DNA of 64,000 bases from Salipaludibacillus aurantiacus (GTDB lineage: Bacteria; Bacillota; Bacilli; Bacillales; Salisediminibacteriaceae). The first letter of the stretch is position 1. Every line of letters starts with the position of its first letter. The notes under the pieces are model-generated. The model was given only the letters and a program-made list of their open reading frames with translations, was not told the DNA's origin and searched no databases. Positions 44,618-53,758 of the stretch are shown here, piece by piece. The stretch spans positions 186,001 to 250,000 of the forward strand of contig NZ_FOGT01000005.1 in assembly GCF_900111295.1 (NCBI RefSeq), given 5' to 3'. Made by a program: the position numbers and the translations under genes.

Positions 44618-45181
44618 TTAAATATTAAATCCTGTCTCGTCAGTAACGGGAATAATATTCAGGTGATCTCCTAAAAAGGTTTCCTCTCCTTCAGAAGAGA
44701 TAATCGTACAGAATGGCGTCTGTTTCTGCCCTTGTTTAGTTCGAGAAGAAACATCGGACTGAATGAGAATACCTCTTCCCAGTAACTTTTGACCATCAAA
44801 TACTTCTACTGTGAAGCCCTCCATTGAACGGTGCTTTGCCTGATTTATAAATTCTCTCCAAGCCGTAAATCCGTGATATAAGTAGGCAGGTCTGCCTTCT
44901 GAATCATATCCAAGCATGGCTTCTTTATCATCCACCTCCGCCTGCAAGTGTTCAGACAAGTGGGCAATAAGAGCATACAATTCTTTACATCCGTCAAACG
45001 AAATTTCGTCTTCACACACAGCTTTCAGCACTTTCTCGTCATTCTTGTGAGTCATAACCACTGAGAAAGCGTCTGATTTTAAATTTTTTTCATAGGAATT
45101 ACCTTTAAATTGAAACCCGTATTTGGATAAAACAGGGAAAACTCCGCTTTCGGTTTTATAATTTAAGCGTACAACTAACAT
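44618..45181 (-). CDS. hypothetical protein in FNR regulon
   Basis: A 187-residue soluble protein with no recognised domain; four cysteines are scattered. ATG at 45181 has CGGGAGG ahead (an ATG seven codons upstream is less likely). It is divergent from ywiC; FNR box TGTGGGAAAAATCACA (45250-45265) lies 41.5 bp from a start near 45216, with TATCAT as -10. B. subtilis has arfM, a modulator of anaerobic genes, near this position; I cannot tell whether this is related. Confidence 0.75.
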   Translation of the reverse strand: MLVVRLNYKTESGVFPVLSKYGFQFKGNSYEKNLKSDAFSVVMTHKNDEKVLKAVCEDEISFDGCKELYALIAHLSEHLQAEVDDKEAMLGYDSEGRPAYLYHGFTAWREFINQAKHRSMEGFTVEVFDGQKLLGRGILIQSDVSSRTKQGQKQTPFCTIISSEGEETFLGDHLNIIPVTDETGFNI

Positions 45182-45222
45182 AGTGACAACCTCCCGTTGC
45201 ATTTACAGTTTCTCATATAACG

Positions 45223-45323
45223 ATGATAACAAATCAGTAAAACCTGCGCTGTGGGAAAAATCACATAAGTTAAAAGCAATTGTGACCCGCATCACATACA
45301 AAAAAAGTCTCCTTTAGTAAACT
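45223..45323. promoter_or_regulatory. back-to-back FNR-dependent promoters
   Basis: Two FNR boxes 31 bp apart: TGTGGGAAAAATCACA (45250-45265) serves the minus strand (-10 TATCAT at 45228-45223, start about 45216); TGTGACCCGCATCACA (45281-45296, perfect) serves the plus strand (-10 TAAACT at 45318-45323, start about 45330). Both have 41.5-bp class II geometry. Confidence 0.72.
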
Positions 45324-45357
45324 TAAATTAGAACATTACAGGAAAGAGGGGGTTATT

Positions 45358-46080
45358 ATGAAATGGTATATACCCAGGGAACATGGGGCTTGGGCAATGT
45401 TCATCGTTCCTTACTGGATCGGCGCAGTTATTTCCGGGTTAAATTATCATCATCTTTTATTTTTTGCCGGATTAACAGCCGTGTATTTTGCCCAGGCGCC
45501 TTTGCTGACGTTTATCAGACAGCCTAAATACCGGGATGTATGGCCATCATTTTTTATTTATGCAGGTCTTGGAAGTCTCATTTTAATTCCTTATATGCTC
45601 TCTGATATAACGCTGCTTTTAATTGGTTTAAGTATTTTGCCATTATTTTGTATTAATATCTTTTTTGCAAAAATAAAGAAAGAGCGGAGCTTTTTGAATG
45701 ATGCTGCTGCGATTACAGCTCTGGCTGCTCTCCTTCTGTTCGCTTACCAGCTCGGTAAAGGCACACTGGCCGGAGAAGCCTATTTATATACAGCCATCAC
45801 TATTATTTATTTTATAGCGAGTGTCTTCCACGTTAAATCGCTGATCAGGGAAAAAAAGAATATGTTATTCCGTAAAACATCATACGGTTATCACATCTTA
45901 ATCACCTTTGCTACTATATTGACTGGATGGTTCGGTGCCGCAGCGGCATTCTTTTTAAGTACACTGAAGACAATTTTTCTTCCTGAAAAATATTTAAATA
46001 AACCGATGAGCATTGGAATAGTTGAAATTGCCAACAGTCTGCTTTTTTTTATTTTTATCGTTACTGGCTATTACATTTAA
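45358..46080 (+). CDS. ywiC: YwiC-like membrane protein
   Basis: Membrane protein (240 aa, about seven to eight helices) of the YwiC-like family: PREHGAWAMFIVPYWIG at the N-terminus and KKERSFLNDAAAITALA centrally. In B. subtilis ywiC lies next to narK-fnr and upstream of narG; the position here is equivalent. Its function is not established. GAGGGGG precedes ATG, and an FNR box is correctly placed upstream. Confidence 0.85.
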   Translation: MKWYIPREHGAWAMFIVPYWIGAVISGLNYHHLLFFAGLTAVYFAQAPLLTFIRQPKYRDVWPSFFIYAGLGSLILIPYMLSDITLLLIGLSILPLFCINIFFAKIKKERSFLNDAAAITALAALLLFAYQLGKGTLAGEAYLYTAITIIYFIASVFHVKSLIREKKNMLFRKTSYGYHILITFATILTGWFGAAAAFFLSTLKTIFLPEKYLNKPMSIGIVEIANSLLFFIFIVTGYYI

Positions 46081-46191
46081 TTAATTGAAATACCATGTCG
46101 TGACTGTATGCTGGCACCTTATGCGTATGAGCGTATGATTTAAGTGTAAGCGGGAAAGATAAAGCATATTACATTTTCAGAGGTGAAACAG

Positions 46192-46371
46192 ATGGGACAG
46201 CGTCATCAGTTTAAGACGGGCGACAAAGCACCGAATAACGGTATGTATGTGGAAATAGGAGAAACAGGGAGCATGGTGCAGAAGCCTCAGCAAATTCATC
46301 TGGAGGCAGGCGACACTTTTCCTGAGACAAGGAATAAAGACCGCATCTGGACTTACAAACGAAAACCTTGA
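46192..46371 (+). CDS. yjzC: YjzC family protein
   Basis: A 59-residue protein: GQRHQFKTGDKAPNNGMYVE, GETGSMVQ, then a basic end (WTYKRKP). These match Bacillus YjzC in length and sequence. ATG at 46192 with AGAGGTG ahead. First gene of the block conserved with B. subtilis yjzC-yjzD-...-med-fabHA. Function unknown. Confidence 0.9.
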   Translation: MGQRHQFKTGDKAPNNGMYVEIGETGSMVQKPQQIHLEAGDTFPETRNKDRIWTYKRKP

Positions 46372-46374
46372 AGA

Positions 46375-46560
46375 GGCTGGGAGAAAAGAATAGTAATCAT
46401 AAAGAATGCCGAACAAAATTCAAAAATTTTGTTCGGCTGTTCTTTTTGAGAAAAGGAGTGATTTTAATTCGTCAGGCGGGCACTTGTCCCTTTAATCTGC
46501 CGGTTCACTCTTTACGAAGGCTTATGCCACAGATATAAGTGCAACTAGGCACAAGTGAAA
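46375..46560 (+). repeat. dispersed intergenic repeat, copy B, with terminator hairpin
   Basis: GAGGCTGGGA at its left end is followed by 46384-46482, which matches the minus strand of copy A, and by 46491-46545, which matches copy C. The hairpin GCCGAACAAAATT/AATTTTGTTCGGC (46408-46437) is followed by TGTTCTTTTTG and can terminate yjzC. Confidence 0.75.
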
Positions 46561-46673
46561 ATTGGAATCATAAAAAGGAGGTCCGGATAGGATCTTAAAA
46601 AGCCTGCCCATTTTTCTGCTTGTTTTCTTCACTCATTTTTGCGACTCTAATAATAGCTGGAAAGGAGAATATT

Positions 46674-46841
46674 ATGAGATTAACTATAGGGGTCGTTATT
46701 TTTTCATTAGTAGCACTGGCTGTTTTTTTCACACTCAATTCAGCAGTTGACTGGCCTGTGGAAGTTATTGTTATCAGTTCGTTACTGGCAGGCGGTGCAA
46801 CAGAATGGCTTTTCTACCAGTTCAGAAAAAACAGTGAGTAG
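46674..46841 (+). CDS. small membrane protein, YjzD-like
   Basis: A 55-residue protein with two hydrophobic helices. Position between yjzC and med matches YjzD (DUF2929) of B. subtilis, and the N-terminal hydrophobic layout is similar, but identity is weak. AAAGGAG precedes ATG at 46674. Confidence 0.6.
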   Translation: MRLTIGVVIFSLVALAVFFTLNSAVDWPVEVIVISSLLAGGATEWLFYQFRKNSE

Positions 46842-46975
46842 AACCTATAGGAGGAAAAAACAGCCAGAGTGTAGAATAATACATTTAGAAATAATCATTT
46901 TCTGCTTCCTTCCATCACTCCAGGAAACACGGTTTAAGTATTATAACAACTATAATAGGGAGCGTGGCTATTAAG

Positions 46976-47932
46976 ATGAACCGTAAGATATTACTGTTTG
47001 TTTTCGCTTTATTCCTGCTTCTGGCCGGTTGTGCCCAGGCTCAGGAAAAACCCCTTGATAAAATCGGGGTATTGCTGCCCCATCCAGTCGATGACAGAGG
47101 GTGGAACAGTAAAGGGTATCAGGGTATTTTAAAGGTCCAGTCAGCAATGGATCTCGAAATATCCTTAAAAGAGGATATACGCTCAAGTGAGGCTGTAAAA
47201 GAAGCAATAAGAGAATTTGCAGAGGAAGAGGCAGGACTCATTATCGGTCACAGCCATATTTATGCAGATATTTTCATGGAAGTAAAAGATGATTTTCCTT
47301 CAATTCATTTCGTGAGCTTTAACGGTGAAGTGGAAGGGGACAATATTACAAGCCTGCATTTTGACGGGTATGCAATGGGTTATTTCGCCGGTATGTTAGC
47401 AAGTGAGATGTCTGAAGAGGGAACGATCGGAACAATCGCTGCCTTTCCATTCCAGCCTGAGGTCCAGGGTTACGAAGATGGGGCTAACTATCATTCACCT
47501 TCTGTCAATGTACTAGTAGAGTACGTGGAAAGCTGGGCAGATGAAGAAAAAGCTGTAGAGGTTTTCCATGAAATGAAAAATAAAGGCGCTGATATTTTTT
47601 ATCCTGCTGGTGACGGGTACCACGTCAGGGTCGTAGAAGAAGTCAAGAAAGAAGGGTTGTATGCGATCGGTTATGTAGGTGACCAGATAGACCTGGGCGA
47701 GTCAACTATATTGACGAGTACCGTGCAGGAAGTAGAGAAGTTATATGAATATGTTGCCACTCAGTTTAAAAACGGTGAATTGGAGACCGGGAACAAGTAT
47801 TATGATTTTCAGGAGGAAGTTATTTCACTGGGCAGTTTTGGTCAGGAAGTACCTGAAGATATTAAGAAGTGGCTTGAAGAGCAAGTTGACACATATATCC
47901 AGACAGGAAAATTGCCTCATGAAACTAATTAA
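46976..47932 (+). CDS. med: Med-like BMP-family lipoprotein
   Basis: Basic membrane protein (BMP) family lipoprotein of 318 aa from ATG 46976 (a GTG at 46964 adds four residues; AGGGAG lies closer to the latter). Signal FVFALFLLLAGC, then DDRGWNSKGYQGIL, HFVSFNGEVEGDNITSLHFDGYAMG and FYPAGDGYHVRVVEE. Position before fabH matches B. subtilis med, which raises ComK levels and affects competence. The comZ gene that follows med there is not found here. The family normally binds nucleosides. Confidence 0.85.
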   Translation: MNRKILLFVFALFLLLAGCAQAQEKPLDKIGVLLPHPVDDRGWNSKGYQGILKVQSAMDLEISLKEDIRSSEAVKEAIREFAEEEAGLIIGHSHIYADIFMEVKDDFPSIHFVSFNGEVEGDNITSLHFDGYAMGYFAGMLASEMSEEGTIGTIAAFPFQPEVQGYEDGANYHSPSVNVLVEYVESWADEEKAVEVFHEMKNKGADIFYPAGDGYHVRVVEEVKKEGLYAIGYVGDQIDLGESTILTSTVQEVEKLYEYVATQFKNGELETGNKYYDFQEEVISLGSFGQEVPEDIKKWLEEQVDTYIQTGKLPHETN

Positions 47933-47951
47933 ATTGTAAAGGGTGATAATA

Positions 47952-48506
47952 ATGGAAGAACACACACTGGCGCCAGTCTCTTCAAGAGAATCACTTCATT
48001 TACTCGGAGGTTTAATTTTAACAAGAGAACGTCTGCTTACGCTTCTGGACGAGCTCGATGACCAGGATCTTCATCATCAGGTACACGATTTCCCGACTTT
48101 AGGAGGTTATGCGCTGCATTTAGCCCAAATTGAGTTATGGTGGAATAAAATGGTGCTGACTGGTGAAGGTTTAACAGCTGAAGACCGGAAAAAGTTTGAC
48201 TTTAAAGAAAAACAGGAAATAACAGCTCCGACAGGGATGGAGAAAAGCTGGGTATTAGCCAGACTCGGTGAAGCCCGTATGTTAACCCGTGAATATTACC
48301 ATAGTTTGTCGGATTTTGAGTTTAGAAAAGCGATATTAAAGGTTAAAGATGGAGACACTGAAAAGGTCTACTCGCCTGAATGGGTGTTATATCATTTAAA
48401 TCACCATGAAAGTTATCATTTAGGTCAAATGTATATGCTGTTAAAATGGATTAACGGGAGACGGGAAAAATGGGATCACTTTAACACTCCATACTTATCT
48501 ATATAA
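47952..48506 (+). CDS. DinB-like four-helix protein
   Basis: A 184-residue DinB/YfiT-type protein, a likely metal-dependent enzyme. A metal triad is suggested by His in GYALHLAQIELWW and by HHESYHLGQMYM near the end. Specific reaction unknown; relatives transfer low-molecular-weight thiols. AAAGGGTG precedes ATG at 47952. It starts 19 bases after med. Confidence 0.82.
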   Translation: MEEHTLAPVSSRESLHLLGGLILTRERLLTLLDELDDQDLHHQVHDFPTLGGYALHLAQIELWWNKMVLTGEGLTAEDRKKFDFKEKQEITAPTGMEKSWVLARLGEARMLTREYYHSLSDFEFRKAILKVKDGDTEKVYSPEWVLYHLNHHESYHLGQMYMLLKWINGRREKWDHFNTPYLSI

Positions 48507-48534
48507 TTTTTACAGCCAGTTAGGAGATTGATTT

Positions 48535-48879
48535 ATGTCAGATCAGCAGTCAAAAGCAGTTAAAAAGATGGCAGACCGTATCGTCAAAGGGTACGAGGCT
48601 GTGCACAGCAAAAATTATCAGGAAGCAAAAGAACTGCTGGAACCATTGGTTCCTTTATTTCATCAGGAAGAAAAGCCGAACGTAACCTTATTATGTTACA
48701 CGTCGATTGCACAACTAGGATCAAAAGATATCGATTCGTTCCTGCAAACATATGAAGAACTGAAAAATTATACACCTTCTAAAAAAGGGGAAAAGGATCT
48801 GGTTAAAAGAGTTGATGAAATGTTCGAAGAATTAATGCATGCCATCAATTTGGATTCTGACAGTAACGAGAGCCATTAA
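48535..48879 (+). CDS. TPR-like small protein
   Basis: A 114-residue all-helical protein with a TPR-like helix pair (VKGYEAVHSKNYQEAKELLEP; a second pair follows). No family recognised. TAGGAGATTG precedes ATG. It closes the med-dinB unit and is followed by a terminator. Confidence 0.75.
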   Translation: MSDQQSKAVKKMADRIVKGYEAVHSKNYQEAKELLEPLVPLFHQEEKPNVTLLCYTSIAQLGSKDIDSFLQTYEELKNYTPSKKGEKDLVKRVDEMFEELMHAINLDSDSNESH

Positions 48880-48927
48880 ACGTACTACAGTACAAAAAGG
48901 CAGAAACAAAATGATAGTAACTTTAAT

Positions 48928-48974
48928 AACACCCGGAACAATTTTTAAAATGTTGTTCCGGGTGTTTTTTTATT
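48928..48974 (+). terminator. terminator
   Basis: ACACCCGGAACAA and TTGTTCCGGGTGT with a short AT loop, followed by TTTTTTATTT. Confidence 0.92.
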
Positions 48975-49085
48975 TGGGGTGTTTTTTACAAAACTGTATT
49001 GAGGTTTGTTTTCCGTGTTTATTCAGTAACGAATAGTAACCAGAGTGTTCAGTAAGAATAGAAGCTTTCCTGTGCAGTAAAAACG

Positions 49086-49114
49086 TTGCAATTTTTTTAG
49101 CACTAGGTCATAAT
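49086..49114 (+). promoter_or_regulatory. promoter and FapR-like operator of fabH-fabF
   Basis: TTGCAA (49086-49091), 17-base spacer, CATAAT (49109-49114). TTAGCACTAGGTCATAAT (49097-49114) resembles the FapR operator TTAGTACC..GTACTAA/TCTTAAT recalled from B. subtilis fatty-acid promoters and covers the -10. Confidence 0.55.
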
Positions 49115-49164
49115 AATAACTATAAAAACATACTTGATCATGAATGTTATGAGGAGGAAAAGAG

Positions 49165-50097
49165 ATGCGAGCAGGAATATGGGGAATGGGTAAATACATT
49201 CCGGAGCATGTCCTCACTAATGAAGATTTAGAGAAAAAAGTAGATACAAATGATGAATGGATTCGTTCCCGCACAGGCATTGAAGAGAGGCGTATTGCTT
49301 CTGATGATATAGATACATCGCATATGAGTTACTATGCAGCAGTTGAAGCGCTTGATAATGCAGGAGTTCATCCTGAAGAACTGGACATGATTATCGTGGC
49401 TACGGTGACTCCGGATCAGAGCTTTCCATCTGTGTCCTCTATGCTGCAAACACAGCTTGGTGCAACTAAAGCGTCAGCCATGGACGTAAGTGCCGCTTGT
49501 GCGGGCTTTGTTTACGGGCTTGTAACAGGTAAACAGTTCATAGAGACGTCGGCTTATAAACATGTATTGGTTATCGGGACAGAAAAGCTCTCTAAGGTTG
49601 TGGACTGGAAAGACCGGAATACCGCTGTACTGTTTGGGGATGGTTCAGGTGCAGCCGTTCTTGGACCGGTGGCTGAAGACCGGGGAATACTTTCTTTTGA
49701 ATTAGGGTCTGACGGAACAGGCGGAGCACATATCCGAATGGAAGACCATCTTCTTATGAATGGACGGGAAGTCTTCAAATTTGCAGTCAGGCAGATGGGG
49801 GAATCTTCGTTAAATGTAGTAAAGAAAGCCGGACTAACTAAAGAGGACGTTGATTTTCTTATTCCTCATCAGGCAAACATCCGAATTATGGAATCTGCCA
49901 GACAGAGACTGGATCTTCCAGTTGAAAAAATGTCTATGACAGTTAATAAATATGGAAATACATCTTCTGCTTCTATTCCTCTTTCCATGGTTCATGAATT
50001 GGATCAAGGTAAAATCAAAGAGGGAGACGTCGTAGTGATGGTTGGTTTTGGAGCAGGCCTCGTCTGGGGCGCTGCAGCTATTAAATGGGGAAAATAA
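49165..50097 (+). CDS. fabH: 3-oxoacyl-ACP synthase III
   Basis: KAS III (310 aa), which condenses a branched acyl-CoA with malonyl-ACP to start fatty acid synthesis. Catalytic triad: C112 (SAACAGF), H235 (IPHQANIR), N265 (YGNTSSAS). GAGGAGG precedes ATG. The fabF gene starts 44 bases after its stop, as in B. subtilis fabHA-fabF. Confidence 0.96.
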   Translation: MRAGIWGMGKYIPEHVLTNEDLEKKVDTNDEWIRSRTGIEERRIASDDIDTSHMSYYAAVEALDNAGVHPEELDMIIVATVTPDQSFPSVSSMLQTQLGATKASAMDVSAACAGFVYGLVTGKQFIETSAYKHVLVIGTEKLSKVVDWKDRNTAVLFGDGSGAAVLGPVAEDRGILSFELGSDGTGGAHIRMEDHLLMNGREVFKFAVRQMGESSLNVVKKAGLTKEDVDFLIPHQANIRIMESARQRLDLPVEKMSMTVNKYGNTSSASIPLSMVHELDQGKIKEGDVVVMVGFGAGLVWGAAAIKWGK

Positions 50098-50141
50098 AAC
50101 AAAATGATACAATGGGAGAAAAAGGAAAGGGGTTTCCGACA

Positions 50142-51383
50142 ATGTCAAAAAAACGAGTAGTTATTACAGGCGCAGGCGCCGTTTCCCCTTTGGGGAATAA
50201 TATAGATATCACGTGGAACAAACTGATTAACGGCGAGTCAGGAATTAATCGCCTCACAAAATTTGAAGAAGGACAATTTCCTGCTACAGTAGCAGCAGAA
50301 GTAAAAGACTTCGATCCTTCTCAGTTTATGGATGGAAAAGACGCTAGAAAGATGGACAGGTTCACTCAGTTTGCGGTTGCCAGTGCAAAAATGGCAGTTG
50401 AGAATGCCGGTTTAACGATTGATGATTCAAACGCAGACCGAATAGGTGTGTGGATCGGTTCCGGTATTGGCGGAATGGAAACTTATGAAAAACAATTCCG
50501 CCTTTATGAAAAACGGGGCTATCGCCGTGTCTCTCCCTTCTTCGTTCCAATGCTGATTCCAGATATGGCTTCCGGGCAAGTATCGATTCAGCTTGGGGCC
50601 AAAGGAATAAATTCCTGCTCAGTTACAGCTTGTGCTTCAGGGGCTAACTCTATTGGCGATGCTTATAAAGTGATCGAGCGCGGAGATGCAGATGTCATGC
50701 TAACCGGAGGAGCAGAAGCGCCTATAACAGAAATGTCTATGGCAGGCTTTTCATCTGCCAGGGCTTTATCGCTTAATCCTGACCCTGAAAAAGCAAGCCG
50801 CCCATTTGATAAGAACAGAGATGGATTTGTTATGGGAGAAGGCTCAGGTATTCTCGTTCTCGAGTCATTGGAATCAGCTGAGAAACGGGGGGCCACGATC
50901 CTCGCTGAAATTGCAGGGTACGGAGCTACAGGAGATGCTTATCATGTCACAGCACCTGCTCCTGAAGGGGAAGGGGCTGCCCGTGCAATGATGCAGGCGC
51001 TTGAAGACGCGGAAATGTCTCCGTCTGAAGTCACTTATTTAAACGCCCATGGAACAAGTACCGAGTATAATGATAAATATGAAACGACTGCAGCTAAAAA
51101 AGTGTTTGGAGAAACTGCCCATAACCTTGCTATTAGTTCTACAAAATCGATGACTGGGCATCTTTTAGGGGCGGCAGGTGCAGTTGAAGCCATTTTTTCT
51201 GTAAAAGCTATTCAGGAGGGCATTATTCCTCCAACTATGAATTATGAAACACCTGATCCTGACTGCGATTTGGACTATGTTCCAAATAAAGCGAGGAAAC
51301 AGGATGTGCCAGTGGTTATGAGTAATTCACTCGGTTTTGGAGGGCATAACGCTTCCTTGGTGTTTAAACGTTATGAAAAGTAA
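50142..51383 (+). CDS. fabF: 3-oxoacyl-ACP synthase II
   Basis: KAS II (413 aa, the usual length), for chain elongation with malonyl-ACP. Catalytic C164 ([10 protein letters not shown]), His in [11 protein letters not shown] and in [15 protein letters not shown] at 50142 has AAAGGAAAGGGG ahead; an upstream in-frame start overlapping fabH is unlikely. Confidence 0.96.
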   Translation: MSKKRVVITGAGAVSPLGNNIDITWNKLINGESGINRLTKFEEGQFPATVAAEVKDFDPSQFMDGKDARKMDRFTQFAVASAKMAVENAGLTIDDSNADRIGVWIGSGIGGMETYEKQFRLYEKRGYRRVSPFFVPMLIPDMASGQVSIQLGAKGINSCSVTACASGANSIGDAYKVIERGDADVMLTGGAEAPITEMSMAGFSSARALSLNPDPEKASRPFDKNRDGFVMGEGSGILVLESLESAEKRGATILAEIAGYGATGDAYHVTAPAPEGEGAARAMMQALEDAEMSPSEVTYLNAHGTSTEYNDKYETTAAKKVFGETAHNLAISSTKSMTGHLLGAAGAVEAIFSVKAIQEGIIPPTMNYETPDPDCDLDYVPNKARKQDVPVVMSNSLGFGGHNASLVFKRYEK

Positions 51384-51398
51384 TATAAGAATTTACTG

Positions 51399-51432
51399 CT
51401 CAGGAAACTGCGGTTTCCTGGGTATTTTTTGT
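51399..51432 (+). terminator. terminator after fabF
   Basis: CAGGAAAC and GTTTCCTG with loop TGCG, followed by GGTATTTTTTG. The rest of the gap to liaF (51433-51742) holds only the liaF promoter. Confidence 0.85.
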
Positions 51433-51652
51433 ATTATAAGAAAGTTGAGGTTTAAATTAAATTTATCTCGCGGGTTACAGAGACCACCTGTAAAAATCAG
51501 ACTTAAGGTTGAGAAGAAGACCGTCTGAAGGGCGTTTAACTGCGCCGTTTTTGAATTTAAAATTTAGTTAGGCAAGAATCAGGGATTTGCTTAATGCCTG
51601 TACGAGCATTAAAAGTGAGTTGATCGCCTGCCAGAATATTACTAAAAATTAA

Positions 51653-51681
51653 TTGGCGGAAATGGTATAAAAGGATACAAT
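51653..51681 (+). promoter_or_regulatory. promoter of liaF-liaS-liaR
   Basis: TTGGCG (51653-51658) and TACAAT (51676-51681) with a 17-base spacer. Confidence 0.6.
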
Positions 51682-51742
51682 AAAAGATGAGAAAGCTGCA
51701 AGGGATCGCGCGGTTTTCTTATTTGAAAAGAGGTGTCTTTAG

Positions 51743-52606
51743 ATGAAGAATTTCATAGGAATCCTTATATTAAGTACAGGAATCGTCTTTCTCATGGCAA
51801 ATACTGGTTTTATTGATACAGAAGTAACTAGTCTTTTTTCGACTTTCTGGCCGGCAATTATCGTTCTCTTCGGATTAAAAATCCTTTTTGAGGGGCTCGT
51901 CTACTTTTTTCACGGATTAAGAAGAGACAGATGGCATATTGGCAAAATTATATGGGGACTCATTGTCACAGCAGTCGGAGCCGTTCTATTAGGAAACAAT
52001 GCAGGGTGGTTCAGCTATGGTCTGGGAGATTTATGGAGCTGGATATGGCCTCTTCTGATCGTATATATAGGTTTTAAAGTATTATTTGACCGTGACGGTA
52101 ATGTAGTAATTAATTTAGGGCCTGATGATATAGAAAAAGTTAAGAGAGAAAAGAGGAAAGGTAAAAACAAAGACCGCTCTGCTGATTTTAATTTTGGACC
52201 CTTCAGTGGAACAGTGGGGCGACCTGGACAAGACAGAAAAACACACCGGACCTTTATTGGAGATATTTCTCTTGGCAAACAGCCATGGGAACCCGATGGT
52301 ATGGATATAAATATGGGAATAGGAAGTATTGAACTTGATTTGACTAAAGCGATCCTAAAGGAAGGCGATAATATAATTGACGTATCCAGCTGGATAGGTT
52401 CAGTGGAAATTTACGTTCCGAAAGAAATGGCTGTAAAAGCTGGTGTTTACGTGAAAGTTGGTGAAGTGACGCTCTTTGATGATTCTCATGGAGGGACAGG
52501 CAGGAATGCTACTTACACAAGCCCGGGATTCCATGAGTCAGAAAAAAGATTAATACTCAATGTTGATCTGAGTATTGGAGATGTGGAGGTTCTCACAGTT
52601 GACTGA
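51743..52606 (+). CDS. liaF: LiaF-like cell-envelope stress regulator
   Basis: Membrane protein (287 aa) with four N-terminal helices, a charged linker (KREKRKGKNKDRS) and a C-terminal LiaF/VraT domain (about 165-285; IGDISLGKQPW, MGIGSIELDLTKA). In bacilli LiaF inhibits the kinase LiaS until the envelope is stressed. The liaS start overlaps its end. No liaI or liaH is nearby. Confidence 0.9.
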   Translation: MKNFIGILILSTGIVFLMANTGFIDTEVTSLFSTFWPAIIVLFGLKILFEGLVYFFHGLRRDRWHIGKIIWGLIVTAVGAVLLGNNAGWFSYGLGDLWSWIWPLLIVYIGFKVLFDRDGNVVINLGPDDIEKVKREKRKGKNKDRSADFNFGPFSGTVGRPGQDRKTHRTFIGDISLGKQPWEPDGMDINMGIGSIELDLTKAILKEGDNIIDVSSWIGSVEIYVPKEMAVKAGVYVKVGEVTLFDDSHGGTGRNATYTSPGFHESEKRLILNVDLSIGDVEVLTVD

Positions 52607-53738
52607 AGCCGAAAAAAAAATTCAGCAGAAAAATAAAAAGAATAAAGAATCTCTGCAGGGAATTCTTTGGGACCTTCTCAGAATACAGACTAAAGTGGTT
52701 TTAACAGCAGGAGCAGCCGTGTTTATTCTTTTTCTTATTTTACAAAGTTTTCTTCCGCATACTCCCGGAGCCCCCTCCACTTTCTTATACGACATTACAG
52801 CCTTAGCTTCTGACAGACTTATTTTTGCTTTTTTAATAGTTATCATTATGGTTATATTTCTGATAACGGGATGGGTGTATTATTACTCTTACGGCCTGTC
52901 ACTTAAAAGGACGCTTGCCCATATTATTCATCAGTTGAAACAGTTTCAAAGAGGCTCCTTAAACAGGAAAATAACTGTGGAAAGAAATGATGAACTTAAA
53001 AAACTTGCTGATGAAGTTAATGAATTAACAGATGATCTGCAGCAGCAGATTGTCTCTATGAGAAGACTGTTAAACGAGAATGCCAAGCTGATTGAAGAGG
53101 CTGAAAAAGGAGCAGGTCTGGAAGAACGGAGGAAGCTTGCCAGGGACTTGCATGATGCGGTCAGCCAGGAATTATTTGCTGTATCCATGTCACTGGGAGC
53201 TCTTCCGAAAGTTTTAGATAAAAGCCCAGAAAAGGCGAAAGTTCTGTTTAAACAAACGGAAAAAATGGTTCATCACGCTCAGCAGGAATTAAGGGCTTTA
53301 ATTATGCATCTTCGCCCGGTCACCCTGGAAGGAAAATCGTTAAAACAGGCGATGGAAAGTTTAATGAAAGAATTATTGAGTAAACATCCTCATCTGACTT
53401 TTGAATGCGATTTAAAAAAGGTTCCTCCTATGGAAAAAGGAACTGAAGAGCAGCTATTCCGTGTCCTCCAGGAAGGTTTATCCAATGCATTAAGACATGC
53501 CGATCCTTCAAAAGTCCAGCTGCATGCTTTTCTACGGGGGGAACGCCTGCTTATCGTACTTGAAGACGACGGGCGGGGGTTTGATACGGATAACGTGCAG
53601 AAAGAAAAGACAGGGAACTACGGATTAAGTTCAATGAAAGAAAGGATGGTTGAACTTGGCGGTCATTTAACGATTGTTTCGTATCCCGGAAAAGGGACAA
53701 AGCTTGAATTCAGAGTTCCGCTGACAAAGCACCAATAA
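52599..53738 (+). CDS. liaS: LiaS/VraS-type sensor histidine kinase
   Basis: Membrane kinase (379 aa): two helices (about 32-55 and 75-100) with a short outer loop, HAMP (about 100-155), HisKA_3 with phospho-acceptor His in LARDLHDAVSQELFA, and HATPase with EDDGRGFDTDN and GNYGLSSMKERM. TTG start at 52599: GTGGAGG lies nine bases ahead and it overlaps the liaF stop by eight bases. Senses cell-wall stress with LiaF and phosphorylates LiaR. Confidence 0.9.
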   Translation: MTEAEKKIQQKNKKNKESLQGILWDLLRIQTKVVLTAGAAVFILFLILQSFLPHTPGAPSTFLYDITALASDRLIFAFLIVIIMVIFLITGWVYYYSYGLSLKRTLAHIIHQLKQFQRGSLNRKITVERNDELKKLADEVNELTDDLQQQIVSMRRLLNENAKLIEEAEKGAGLEERRKLARDLHDAVSQELFAVSMSLGALPKVLDKSPEKAKVLFKQTEKMVHHAQQELRALIMHLRPVTLEGKSLKQAMESLMKELLSKHPHLTFECDLKKVPPMEKGTEEQLFRVLQEGLSNALRHADPSKVQLHAFLRGERLLIVLEDDGRGFDTDNVQKEKTGNYGLSSMKERMVELGGHLTIVSYPGKGTKLEFRVPLTKHQ

Positions 53739-53758
53739 AAGGTTGAGGAGGAAAGAAG

